Assembly: GCF_963678635.1 (NCBI RefSeq)
Contig: NC_087069.1
Location: forward strand, 6,865,472 to 6,929,471
Direction of reading: 5' to 3'
DNA from: Symsagittifera roscoffensis
Lineage: Eukaryota; Xenacoelomorpha; Acoela; Convolutidae
DNA length: 64,000 bases
Shown here: one piece after another, positions 51,377-61,559 of the stretch
Position numbering within the stretch: the stretch's first letter is position 1
Layout: every line of letters starts with the position of its first letter
The notes under the pieces: model-generated
Database searches by the model: none
What the model was told of the DNA's origin: nothing
What the model saw: only the letters and a program-made list of their open reading frames with translations
Position numbers and translations under genes: made by a program

Positions 51377-52203
51377 TACTCCCCGGACAGTCCGGTCAAT
51401 GTCCTCATTGAATCGCGCAATGTTCATAAAATGGTTACAGTGCCATCGAACAGAATTTACAAAATGCACGGAACTACTTTTATCCACGTCATATCAACTC
51501 ACTGCAGAATATAAATGGCATCATACTACATCACTATAGCCTTCATATTCTTTCATTAATCTGCACATTGAGAATATAACCTAAGATAAAACATGTTTTC
51601 TGACTTCCAGTGTCTATGTCCCGATTAAAACTCTTTTCTCTTAGATTCAAAAAGTGTTGGCTTGCAAGACAGTCCTGCCAACCAATAAGCTAAAATTATC
51701 CTACTATGCTCCTTCCCTTCGGAAATCTTGCTTGTTTATTGTCCTGAATATTAAAACTAAGAAACTTTGTGGTTAGAAAAAACAATGCACCAACCTCCTT
51801 CTTCAAGAGGTTACTCAAGTCCTTCATATCACCACAAAGTGATCAGTTTTCCTAAGTGATTAAAAACAATCATGCAGGCTGGAATATTTAAATATACTCT
51901 TTTCTTAAGCCTTTCTAAATAAATAATAAGTGTCTCTAAAGCCACTTCTGCTAAAATCAAAATGCAAATTTATAAATGCAACAATTTCAGAACTCAACAA
52001 AATGTTTCAGTTTTCAATTACAACTTGGTTGCTTGGTTTCTCACTTGAGTTTTTTTTTTTTTTTTTACACACATAAAACAATTCTGAGTTTTATTTTTCT
52101 TCATCATTTCTTTGTTCTCTTCTTTTTCGTCGTTTAGAAGTTCTAAAATTTCTAAATTCTTCTAATTTTCTTTCTTGTTGCCTCTTGTTTTCTCGACCAT
52201 TCA
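51377..52203. other. Interval between LTR-like repeat and E4 third ORF
   Basis: No ORF that I trust. A T17 run lies at 52,050-52,066 (A17 on the minus strand, about 140 bases past the E4 ORF stop). It would be the 3' untranslated part of E4 if copy 4 is its LTR. Confidence 0.4.
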
Positions 52204-53844
52204 TCAATGTTCCATTTCCTCCTCCTGCGATGCTGACTCCGCACTTTCGGTTTCCGTGTCTTGTAGCACGTCGTTGACTATCCTGACGCTGTTGGAAGCC
52301 GTCCTCCAACACTTCTGCTCTTCTACCCTCTGTTTACAACAAGGTAGGGGATCCACATTGGATTCTCTGTTTCTACAGAAGCTGTTGTGGAGACACAACG
52401 TCACGTTTCTCTCCAGATCTTCTTTCAGCATCTCTGCCTTCTCATTTCCACTACGCTCACTCGTTCTGGAAATTCTTTTCACAGCGGTGGTCACTGCATT
52501 CCGATGAGTCACGAAAGCTCGCTTGAAAGCTCCTGCCCCAATGTCCAGCTGATATTCACTGTACACTCTGCCATGCTTCGACATATGCTTTTTCGCATAC
52601 TCGTACAACCACGCAGTCATGTTAGCTCTGAACCATGGCATCAATCGTTTTCTTGCCCATATCTTCTTCACTTCCATCGGAATATTCAGAACTTTACACA
52701 TTGTCTCAAAAAGATCTAAATCTTTTAGACAATCTAATTTCTGCAATTGTTCTCTCGTCGGTGCCTCCTGTCTATTGTTTTCTCTCACATGAGCTTCCAG
52801 CCATCGTATCGCCATCATAACTCCCACTATCACTATCGTTACGGGCTGTGATGAATCTGGTAAACCCATGGAGAGCAGCTCTCCAGAGTCCCAGATCAAC
52901 ATCAGATTACTACGCTTGGGATACCACCAGGTCTGCAACAAGCAGTGGCAAGGAAACTCATCATGTGTCAACATGATGCTCCTCCAATTACGTTTTCCCG
53001 AAGCTTCCAGCAATGGTTCCACTTCCATCATCACTCGGTGGATTTCATCATTCTCATCTACTGCATTGTAATCTGTGACAGTTGATCCTCTCTGCTTCTG
53101 TTTTTCAAAGTCACTGAAGTTCCCGCTCACATATCCCATGAACTTCTTTCCCAATATTGACTCCAACTCTTCTTTGGTTCTCTCTGGAACTGCTGAGAAA
53201 ATCTTACACAGTAACTCGTAAGACTTTTCAGACATTCTTGCCAACCTCACGCACTTCGGCACTGAAAAGGCTTGATCCACAATCGTTCTTGTACTCTTCA
53301 CGTCCACAGCTACGAAATGTACAGGATACCTGCTCTTGCACATTGGAGCCAGCGTTGAACCCACCAAATATCGTGCTCCTGCTGGTCTACAATAAGTTTC
53401 GCTGTGTCTGATGTTCATTTCTGTTTCAATTGCCTCCCTCCATTTTCCTATGTATTTCTGCTCAGTCTGCAGAACTCCTGGGAATACTTCTACGCTGATG
53501 GCTGTGACCATCTCATGTTTCTGTTCTAGATTCAATAGTGACTCTAAAGAACCAAACATGCTGTAGAATCCTAGTGCAGTCACTAGATTCACATCAGTTC
53601 CTCCATGGCAATCTGCTATCAGTTCCGTTTCCGTTCTTGCTTTCATCACTACATTTCCAAACAATACTGTCAATTGCTTATGTTGCTTTTCCAGGGTTTT
53701 CACACAGTCTAAACTTCCACAAACATGACCCTCCAGTCCACAGACTTCCGCCAGACAGCTACCAGGTTTTACCCAGTCTTCTGGTCCCCAGCCAGGCAAC
53801 TCCACTTTATCTTCTCCGTTGCACTTAGAGGCTGTTATCATCAC
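52204..53844 (-). CDS. E4 third ORF, C-terminal 546 codons (after a frameshift)
   Basis: This frame is open upstream of its first ATG (53,844) to about 53,930, overlapping the end of the 2,419-codon frame. It appears to be the C-terminal continuation of that protein, displaced by one base near 53,900-53,940. It contains no domain I recognise: Cys-containing stretches (CLAEVCGLEGHVCGSLDC), a block with FVTHRNAVTTAVKRI, a late Cys-rich block (CLHNSFCRNRE ... CCKQRVEEQKC) and an acidic C-terminus. E3 carries the matching part at 29,319-30,310. Whether it is translated separately or the frameshift is an error cannot be decided here. Confidence 0.6.
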   Translation of the reverse strand: MMITASKCNGEDKVELPGWGPEDWVKPGSCLAEVCGLEGHVCGSLDCVKTLEKQHKQLTVLFGNVVMKARTETELIADCHGGTDVNLVTALGFYSMFGSLESLLNLEQKHEMVTAISVEVFPGVLQTEQKYIGKWREAIETEMNIRHSETYCRPAGARYLVGSTLAPMCKSRYPVHFVAVDVKSTRTIVDQAFSVPKCVRLARMSEKSYELLCKIFSAVPERTKEELESILGKKFMGYVSGNFSDFEKQKQRGSTVTDYNAVDENDEIHRVMMEVEPLLEASGKRNWRSIMLTHDEFPCHCLLQTWWYPKRSNLMLIWDSGELLSMGLPDSSQPVTIVIVGVMMAIRWLEAHVRENNRQEAPTREQLQKLDCLKDLDLFETMCKVLNIPMEVKKIWARKRLMPWFRANMTAWLYEYAKKHMSKHGRVYSEYQLDIGAGAFKRAFVTHRNAVTTAVKRISRTSERSGNEKAEMLKEDLERNVTLCLHNSFCRNRESNVDPLPCCKQRVEEQKCWRTASNSVRIVNDVLQDTETESAESASQEEEMEH

Positions 53845-53885
53845 ATTATATATGATGTTAAGGTCACGCAGGTTACAGTCTGCAC

Positions 53886-56800
53886 TCAGTTCCCTCTGTA
53901 CGTCTTGTGTCGCACGTAATATTGAGTCAGCGTTGGACTAGGACACCATGATGGCCTCATCAATTCCCACACTGCCATCAAGCTCGTTCTCAGTAATTCG
54001 TCTGAGAATCCCAACCCAAACTCCACTCTCTTGTCGGATTTTGGTACCGAAGGTGCAGTCACCTCCTCTTCCAAGACCAGTCCCAACTTGGCCTGTGGAT
54101 TGTTAACGCTCTTGATCGTTACAATTCTGGACGTCCAGAATCTTAGTAACACCGCCTGCTCATAATCAAAGAAGCAATCACGTATGTCTTCACTCAGGAA
54201 AGGATTGTACGCTATCCCTATGATCCCAGATACGTAGCTATATGACTTCTTCTTGATCGGTCCACAGTATTCACTGGATTTCGGCAATGCTCCCATAGAT
54301 TCCTTAGTGAGTCTCAGCTCCTTGTTTGAGAATCTCCTGATCTCATCTATCTTTTTCATGGGTTCCAGTTCTTCAGGTTCTTTCATGTTCACCCTCATCG
54401 GTTTACTTTGCTGCATGTCCAGCAATGCCAGCAAGAACAAGGCTTTCGTTCGTTCATCGCCTTCACTCAACATTCTAACACAACTGTTTAATGCAGGTAC
54501 TGAAATCTGCTCTATCAGGAATCGAATGAAACAGAGAGCATCTCTCCGCTTCGCACACGCTACTGCTGCTCCCTCCTGGACTATCAGATCCCTCAGATTT
54601 GTCATAAGGAACACCTTTTCTTCTTTTGACCTCTTTCTTTCTTCTGAGTCGTATTCTTCACGAGTCAGTCCCATCATGCACCAGGCGAACCTGAGTTGTA
54701 ACTCTGTCCTCACGTAAGGTACTGCCACGAGAGCATGTATTCTTGGCGTAGTCCTCATTTCTTCTTCGAAATACCTCAAAACTACTGCTTTCCATGGAAG
54801 GCTCACTAACTGCTCGATCGTTTCCGCCTGTACGTCAGACGATGCCAAAGTTCCGTATGCCTTCTGCTTGAGGGTGGTGCCTTGCAACATTGTTTCCAGA
54901 TAACCCTCCATGGCTTTTTCTTCTTCTAGGGCCATTACATGCCCTCTAGCCGAGTTTCGGTATTCCAACATTTCCATGTATCCACCGGTGGGTTCATCTA
55001 TCGACACTGTTTCAGACACTGTTAGTCTGTTGTATTCCACTGGTGTTAGTTGTCCTGCAACACTTCCCTTTCCATGATTCATGGGAGATGGCTTGAAATC
55101 CCTCATTTTACTCTCTCCACATTGACTGAGTATTTCCATTTCTAAAGTCGCTCCAGTCAGAGTGCGGTCACTCCTTTTGGATTTATAGCCGGTTGACTTT
55201 ATTCCCGCCATGAGAATGGGTGGCACCATCGCTATATCAGTTAATATTCTATCTGTGCCAGACAATTGATAATCACCTTGCCCCAAATCCATGACTTCCT
55301 CGACTCGTTTTCTTTTCGCTGAGTTGCCAGCTTTCACTGATATTTCCGAATCCACTTTCGTCTTTCCAATCCTCCTCGGTATCACTCTGCTACCTAACTT
55401 CATTTTCATCGCGTTGATTTTATCAATCACCATTTTCGATCGTATCGTCCCTCTCCTGGTTCTTGACAGATACACCACCTCTCCTTCATTGTCCTGCGGT
55501 GTCATCTTGATGGGAGAATTCGCTTCACTCTCATCAGTGGCTGAGTCGATCAATAACTCACTCAGTCTCCCTTCACACTCATCGAGTTTGTCAAGTACTT
55601 CCCTCATTAAGGGTTGATTGAGACCTGTTTTGAGAATGGACTGGGTCCCATAGCTCTGAATCACAGTCCAGACTTCTTCCATGAACGCCACTCTGTCCAG
55701 CTTACATCCCGTCCTACTCTCGTGGTCTCGGTGATGTACTTCCCATTCTTCTTCGGGCAGCGTTCCCAAGAAAGGTACTCTGGCTGAGGCCTCTATTCTT
55801 CTCCTCCGAGGTGATTCCATGAGGATTCTCTGATCATTATTTCTTGAATTGCCAGGAGAGCAGCTCTCCGGCAAATTCCGTTTCATTTCCATAAAGGCTG
55901 ACGGAGGCTCCAGTGTCGAGGTGCCTTCGTCCAGCTCAGTCGTTTCCAACGTATCCGCATTGTTTTCAAGATCACTGAAGATGTTGAAATCCAGGCTGGA
56001 GGTTCCTCCTATCGATGCTCTGTCGTCTTCCCCACCAGCTTGATCTTGTTGCATGGGTTCTTCAGTCTGACGGCTTCTACCCTGTCCATCATCTCCTTCT
56101 GACTTGTCTCTCTTCGAGCCCGATGGTCCTTGTTCGTCTTTGTCGGCTTCTTCCTGGAATCTCGGTATGAGCAATGTACCAGCCGACTTATCTTCCTCTT
56201 CTCCATGGACCACTTTGATTTCTTCGCAACCAAAGGGTGCTAGGAAGATTCTCGTCTGCAATACTCCCGCAACTTTCATCTCTTTTCTCACACTGGTCAG
56301 GATCACTGAGGCTTCAGGCAATTCAGTCCTGCCTCTCATCCTCATTGGAGCTAAGCCTAGTGCCTCCCATTCCTCATCAAATCTTCCAGGCTTGGGAGTA
56401 GCAGCGTTGCTTATTCGCCTTCTCGTCGCTTGATCCGTGTACGCAAATCGTGTGTACTGTAACACGGCGGCATTTCTCACCACGAAGTATGTATCCATCG
56501 TCGCCGAGAAATTCCCTACTCTCCTTTCATTGGTTTCGAATGCTCTCAACCTAGGAGTTTGTACTACGGAGACTGCTCCGAGCAACATCCTTCTTATCAG
56601 AGGGAATTCAGGGATTGCTTCCGGTACCTTCTTGTAATCGCCCCAGTCCTTCGTCTCTTCTCTCACCTTGTGATATGCCGCTGTGAGACGAGGCACTCTG
56701 GTTATTTCACCATTCGTTTTGTCATAGGGCCTTAGATTCCAAAGCTTTGGAAACACCTCGATGTGTCCTCTTTCTACTTCTCCCATGCGGTCGCAGAAGT

Positions 56801-59800
56801 GATCGTCAAAATTGATGACTGTCATTTCCGGCTCCGATATTTTCGCAAACAACAGATCCTCACTCATGAGCTCCCGCAGTGCCTGCTGCTCACACCAGTT
56901 CAGTGTACTACCGTCCACTGCCAATATGAGGTTCAGGTGCAGCACCGACCTCCTATATGCTTCCACTTTAACGTCAGGGAACGCAAAGGTGACTGCTGGT
57001 CCGTAGATCACTGTCACGAACTCCGTGACTCCTCTGATCAGCGCCAAGGGATCAGTCCTCATAGCTAAGCTCAAATCTGTTAATAGCGGCATGCCTCCAA
57101 CATGTCGTCTAACATCTTCTTCCTTTTCAATTGTCTCGTCTTCTCCTGTTCCAAAGCGATTTTGCTGCAAGAGATACTGGATCAGAGTGTGTCTCAGGTC
57201 TCTTATTTTGTTCCACGAGTCCGTGGATTTCTGCATGTCCAGATTCCTCACTTTCTCTTTCATCTGCTCTGGACAACGTGTCAGTTTCATTAGTCCTGCC
57301 AAGTTTCCGTGGGTTATTGCGATCAATGTCAGAAGTCCATCTAGTCTCAGGTTCTGTATTCCATCCGTAAGCAGTATCGCCGGTCCTTTCACGAAATTCT
57401 CCGCTCCAAATGTCACGAACAAGGCTATTAATTCCACTATCGATACTTTCACTACTGCTTGGAGGAATTCCTTTATCAAATAGTGCGAGACTTTCGGGTA
57501 TACTTTTGCCAAGAAGGACGCGGTCCATCCGGCTCCCAACCCTTCTAGCATGCTGTCTGTCCTTTCAAATCCCTCCTGTCCTTTCACTTCCTGGGTCCAG
57601 AAGGTTTCCAGCGTAACTTGACACATTCTGTTCACGAACTCAGCGGTCTTTTCTCCAGCATTTTCCGCCAGGTTCACTTCTTTCAGCAAGTAGGCGTGTA
57701 TCCTAGTGATCATCACTGGGCCTTGCTGAAAAGCATCAGCACCCAATGCCGCTACCCTAGGATTCAGGTGTAGCCACTGGTTTGCTTCCGGCTTGGTTCT
57801 CAGAACCATCGCCTCCAGTTGAGCTCTGGTCTCCAGTGAATTCTTTCTTCTCGTGCCTTCACTCGCCACTTCCATTGCTCGGAACCACAAGTCGTTGGAC
57901 ATTGCCGTAATCACTCGATGGTCGTCATCTATTCCTGGTTTCAATTTGAGTTGCCGACTGAAGTTGGACAGTTCCAACCCCAGCACCTCGTCCAACACCA
58001 ACATGTGTGGCGCGTGGTCCTTAAATCCTCTCATCGCGTTTGAGATATCTGACCACATTGCAGGCAGTTCAGCCTTGAGTGGCCTCAGGTTCTCCACTTC
58101 AATCATGCGATTCGGGGCTGATATGATCACATCATATTTTCCTTCCGAAAGTAAGGATACCATCGCATACACAAATTTCAGTCCATCCGGGAGATGTGCA
58201 TATCCCGGAGACAACGCAAATACTACTTTCAACGTCACTTTATTGAATGATCCCTCCTTCGTCGCATCCACCACTTCACCCATCGACTCCAAGATGTCTT
58301 TTATCGCTGGCCATACTGCGTTTTCTGCCGTTGCAGGATCTCTGAGCCTGCTCAGAAAACCTCTACTATGTAGATGGTCATTGATACCAGCAAACACAAT
58401 CGTTATCGGGTTCATTTCTGTCTGTCTTTGTACCCCTATAGCCAATGACACTGATTGCAGTAGGTCTAGGTCAACTGCGGCCAGCATTATGACGTCCGGC
58501 CAAAACAAAGACTTAGAGGGGTACACGAACTCTGAATTCGCTACTACCGTGATTTTGGCCTTTCTCATCTCTGCTTTGTCGTAGGCGGCGAAGATGCTCT
58601 CATCTTTCTTTATTGCTGTCAATCCGCCATATCTCTGGGCATCACCATCTTGGTTCACTTGTTTTGGGTATACTCTCTCCTTCACATGACTAGGTGGTGT
58701 CGTCAGTTGCCTGAATATCTTCACGTGTTGTCCAATTGGCGCTCTCGCCGTCAGGAATCTTCCTGGCCTTTCCTCACGATTCCTCTCCTCATGGTTCAAT
58801 CTGACATCCTGCAACGGTCTTGCATTCACAGGTCCCATTGTGTTATTGGAGGGCAGTCCCTCCAAGTCAGCAAATCTTAAGGCTGTCGTGGAGCTGAAAT
58901 TTATGCTAGCGGCTATCAACCAGTCTACGCCGGTTATTGAGTATAATCTGCTGACGGATAGCGTCGCTCCATTTAGCATCCTCCTTGCATCCTCAATGAA
59001 GCTTACTTTCTGCAGGTCCAGCTTCATCAGTTCTTCTTTGTATATGTGCCAGGGAGACGGCATGGGTCTCGACCATAACAATGAGCCTCTGTTCGGTCTC
59101 TCCTCTCGACTGCCACTCGTTGTCTCCGATCTAGTGTCCGATCTAGACGTGCCTGCTACTCCTTCGTTTGGTTGGTTGACGGGTCCTATCCTTCTCCTAG
59201 GATGAATTGTCCTCCTCGTCGGTGCTTCTCCCAACCGATCCTGCACGTCTGTTCTTCGACCTGGTTCGCTGGAGCTTTGTTGCCGGTAATTTATTGCGGC
59301 TGGGACTGTACCCAAACGCGTTTCCAGGTTAGGAGGCACAAAGGTAGTGATCACCGTATCATTCACCGTTCCCTCTTCTTTCAGTACTTCTGTATCAGAG
59401 AGTTCTGCTTCTAACTCATCCAACCGTTCTTGGAAGACTCGATTCAACCAAGCTTGTCCCTCGATTGTGTCAAAGTGGATGCCATCCGAAGTCAGTCTGG
59501 CTTGCTTCATGGCTCTCAATTCGTGTTCAATGTCCATAAGGATCATTCTTCCGGCATTTCGATTTGCTAGGTTTCTTAAGATGTTGTTCCATCTCATGAC
59601 TCCCTCGTTGTGCCTTCTTCCTGATGCTGTCAGGTTTCTTGCGTTCATTAGCACCGTGCAAACGGTCAGTACCGCGCAACTGAACTTCTGACAGAGAGTG
59701 GTGAACAAACACACCATCATTGATTCCCACAGTGCTTCCTGCTCGTCTGATCCTCTGGAGATATCATTCGTCCCAACTAATATCATCACACTGGGTATCC

Positions 59801-61145
59801 TCCCGGGATTCATCAGCTCCACCATCCGGTATAATTGGGCAATTGTCGCGCCTCCAAAGGCCATCACCGTGGTGACCCATGAGGTCCTCAAATTCGTTAG
59901 CACTCGGACTAAGCTATCTCCCAATATCAGGTGTGATGTCCCGAGTGGTGGTTGCTGCAGGTTCACAGCCGGGCTCCAGGTAGCTCGATTGAAGCAGGCT
60001 CTCGGATCTGTCTCCGGAACTCCCGTGAAACTATACTTCAATTGATTATTCTTCTGCACGTCTATTACGCGAGATACTTTCTTCGCTGGCATCTTCCTTA
60101 CTTTTCTCTCTGTGATTTTCGAACTCCCCCTGAGTGGCGTCACGTCACTTATCCCTTGTCTGATTACTGTCTGGGAGAGTTGTACTCTGCCCGTATCGTC
60201 AATCGTTCCATAGGGTGCAGTCACCCCGGAACCTGGTGCGTTCTTGTTAGCGACCAATCGTCCAGCTGTCTCTATCAGTCTTCTCACTGTCTGTTCTACG
60301 ACGGGATCACCCAAGGTGTCACTAGGATCCGGGATTGTTACTCGATTCGTCTCTGCTGAAAGCCGCGTCTCCGTTGTTTGACTCATTTCTCGAGGTGTCA
60401 AGAGCTCCATCGGGGACTGCCCACGAGGAATATCCCTTGCAGGTATCACTTTCTCCACGGCTGTGGTCAACGCCGCCTGCTTCGATCGCTCTTTGTACTC
60501 CTGCCTTAAGCGTTCGATCTCTTGACCTTGCTTTTTGTTGCAGTCTTCAAACAACTTTCTCCACACGTCCCGGTCTTCCTCCATTGCCAGCATGGTCTTC
60601 GTCATATCGTCCAACTCCTTCTCCGTTCTTTTCAGCCGATCGTTCATCTCGTCCAGATCTTGCATGGTTTGGTTCGTCTGAACCTTCTGCGTTACTTTCG
60701 CCCTTTTTGGTGGCACAGCTGCTCTCAGTGGTGAACCAGACGAGGTCGCCTCGCTGTTCATCTCCCTATGCATTCTCGTCAGCCCTGGTTTAGGCTTAGA
60801 GGGCATTGGCATCTCACCTGGTTGGTAAGTCCTAGAACTTCCCAACCCAGGCTCATTCGCCAAGTCACTCCCTGAGAGAGCCCCGTTTCTCCACCTCATC
60901 ACTCTCATGTTCGGGCGGTCTAGTACTCCTCTTTCTCCAAATGCTGCCATCAATAGGACTTCCGTGGGGCGGTCCCCACGGTTGTCGTGCCCCAAGATAT
61001 TGATCAGGGCGGTCAGCAACATGACCACCTCTGGGTCCTCCAGAGCGAAGTCTCGTTCGATCAGCCGACGATAGATCGCATCTACCATCGGTCCCACATA
61101 TGCCTCTGCCAGGTCCATCAATTCGTCCAGGTTGAAATTGTCCAT
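53886..61145 (-). CDS. E4 third ORF: giant protein with SGNH hydrolase domain, 2,419 codons
   Basis: The start at 61,145 is conserved in E3. Residues 1-120 form a helical head. A coiled coil spans about 160-240. An SGNH/GDSL-like domain spans about 400-570: block I LILGDSLVRVL (S411), block II glycine in MAFGGATIAQL, block III VGTNDISRG (N460) and block V SDGIHFD (D554, H557). In this family the Ser-Asp-His set hydrolyses esters, and all the residues are present. A second region has FAGINDHLHSRG (N922), a GxND-like motif, but no matching GDS. Residues about 1,640-1,830 are acidic and low-complexity. The rest is folded-looking but unrecognised. A 7.3-kb uninterrupted frame in a retroelement is remarkable. 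Its place after pol is that of env, but there is no signal peptide or membrane span. Confidence 0.8.
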   Translation of the reverse strand: MDNFNLDELMDLAEAYVGPMVDAIYRRLIERDFALEDPEVVMLLTALINILGHDNRGDRPTEVLLMAAFGERGVLDRPNMRVMRWRNGALSGSDLANEPGLGSSRTYQPGEMPMPSKPKPGLTRMHREMNSEATSSGSPLRAAVPPKRAKVTQKVQTNQTMQDLDEMNDRLKRTEKELDDMTKTMLAMEEDRDVWRKLFEDCNKKQGQEIERLRQEYKERSKQAALTTAVEKVIPARDIPRGQSPMELLTPREMSQTTETRLSAETNRVTIPDPSDTLGDPVVEQTVRRLIETAGRLVANKNAPGSGVTAPYGTIDDTGRVQLSQTVIRQGISDVTPLRGSSKITERKVRKMPAKKVSRVIDVQKNNQLKYSFTGVPETDPRACFNRATWSPAVNLQQPPLGTSHLILGDSLVRVLTNLRTSWVTTVMAFGGATIAQLYRMVELMNPGRIPSVMILVGTNDISRGSDEQEALWESMMVCLFTTLCQKFSCAVLTVCTVLMNARNLTASGRRHNEGVMRWNNILRNLANRNAGRMILMDIEHELRAMKQARLTSDGIHFDTIEGQAWLNRVFQERLDELEAELSDTEVLKEEGTVNDTVITTFVPPNLETRLGTVPAAINYRQQSSSEPGRRTDVQDRLGEAPTRRTIHPRRRIGPVNQPNEGVAGTSRSDTRSETTSGSREERPNRGSLLWSRPMPSPWHIYKEELMKLDLQKVSFIEDARRMLNGATLSVSRLYSITGVDWLIAASINFSSTTALRFADLEGLPSNNTMGPVNARPLQDVRLNHEERNREERPGRFLTARAPIGQHVKIFRQLTTPPSHVKERVYPKQVNQDGDAQRYGGLTAIKKDESIFAAYDKAEMRKAKITVVANSEFVYPSKSLFWPDVIMLAAVDLDLLQSVSLAIGVQRQTEMNPITIVFAGINDHLHSRGFLSRLRDPATAENAVWPAIKDILESMGEVVDATKEGSFNKVTLKVVFALSPGYAHLPDGLKFVYAMVSLLSEGKYDVIISAPNRMIEVENLRPLKAELPAMWSDISNAMRGFKDHAPHMLVLDEVLGLELSNFSRQLKLKPGIDDDHRVITAMSNDLWFRAMEVASEGTRRKNSLETRAQLEAMVLRTKPEANQWLHLNPRVAALGADAFQQGPVMITRIHAYLLKEVNLAENAGEKTAEFVNRMCQVTLETFWTQEVKGQEGFERTDSMLEGLGAGWTASFLAKVYPKVSHYLIKEFLQAVVKVSIVELIALFVTFGAENFVKGPAILLTDGIQNLRLDGLLTLIAITHGNLAGLMKLTRCPEQMKEKVRNLDMQKSTDSWNKIRDLRHTLIQYLLQQNRFGTGEDETIEKEEDVRRHVGGMPLLTDLSLAMRTDPLALIRGVTEFVTVIYGPAVTFAFPDVKVEAYRRSVLHLNLILAVDGSTLNWCEQQALRELMSEDLLFAKISEPEMTVINFDDHFCDRMGEVERGHIEVFPKLWNLRPYDKTNGEITRVPRLTAAYHKVREETKDWGDYKKVPEAIPEFPLIRRMLLGAVSVVQTPRLRAFETNERRVGNFSATMDTYFVVRNAAVLQYTRFAYTDQATRRRISNAATPKPGRFDEEWEALGLAPMRMRGRTELPEASVILTSVRKEMKVAGVLQTRIFLAPFGCEEIKVVHGEEEDKSAGTLLIPRFQEEADKDEQGPSGSKRDKSEGDDGQGRSRQTEEPMQQDQAGGEDDRASIGGTSSLDFNIFSDLENNADTLETTELDEGTSTLEPPSAFMEMKRNLPESCSPGNSRNNDQRILMESPRRRRIEASARVPFLGTLPEEEWEVHHRDHESRTGCKLDRVAFMEEVWTVIQSYGTQSILKTGLNQPLMREVLDKLDECEGRLSELLIDSATDESEANSPIKMTPQDNEGEVVYLSRTRRGTIRSKMVIDKINAMKMKLGSRVIPRRIGKTKVDSEISVKAGNSAKRKRVEEVMDLGQGDYQLSGTDRILTDIAMVPPILMAGIKSTGYKSKRSDRTLTGATLEMEILSQCGESKMRDFKPSPMNHGKGSVAGQLTPVEYNRLTVSETVSIDEPTGGYMEMLEYRNSARGHVMALEEEKAMEGYLETMLQGTTLKQKAYGTLASSDVQAETIEQLVSLPWKAVVLRYFEEEMRTTPRIHALVAVPYVRTELQLRFAWCMMGLTREEYDSEERKRSKEEKVFLMTNLRDLIVQEGAAVACAKRRDALCFIRFLIEQISVPALNSCVRMLSEGDERTKALFLLALLDMQQSKPMRVNMKEPEELEPMKKIDEIRRFSNKELRLTKESMGALPKSSEYCGPIKKKSYSYVSGIIGIAYNPFLSEDIRDCFFDYEQAVLLRFWTSRIVTIKSVNNPQAKLGLVLEEEVTAPSVPKSDKRVEFGLGFSDELLRTSLMAVWELMRPSWCPSPTLTQYYVRHKTYRGN

Positions 61146-61559
61146 ACTTGTTCTTTTCCAAATTTGATTCGATTCGATTTGATAACTTGACTCAAGTGAG
61201 TAATTTTAAATGATCAATCAGGATCTAGAAAAGCAATCACGAATGTCACACTTGTCAATTTCACCTTAATATACATCGTTAAAATTTGCTTAAAGACAGT
61301 TCAGATAAAAAGATATTTATCCTAAAATTCATTAAAATCAATTGGTTTCTAAAATTTTGGAATAGGACCTAAGATTGGACAGTCCAAACTTTGGATCTAT
61401 TCCCAAAATAGTCATTTAGTTATTCATGGTCACTAACCCCTACTTACCCATGATCTTAATAACCTAACACATAACAACACATAACATAACATAACATAAC
61501 ACACATATCACATATTACATGTAACTTGGTCTTTGGCCTAACACCCTCTCGCTCATCAC
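61146..61559 (-). promoter_or_regulatory. E4 spacer between pol tail and third ORF
   Basis: Alignable to the E3 spacer and repeated near-identically at 63,064-63,477. It contains the palindrome TTGGACAGTCCAA (61,375-61,387) and an ACATAAC microsatellite at about 61,460-61,505. It probably carries expression signals for the third ORF. I could not pick out a TATA box or splice acceptor with confidence. Confidence 0.4.

Noticed and set aside
54253..60793. Many plus-strand frames of 60-240 codons opposite the giant ORF
   Set aside because: Antisense shadows of the minus-strand coding region, with no motifs.
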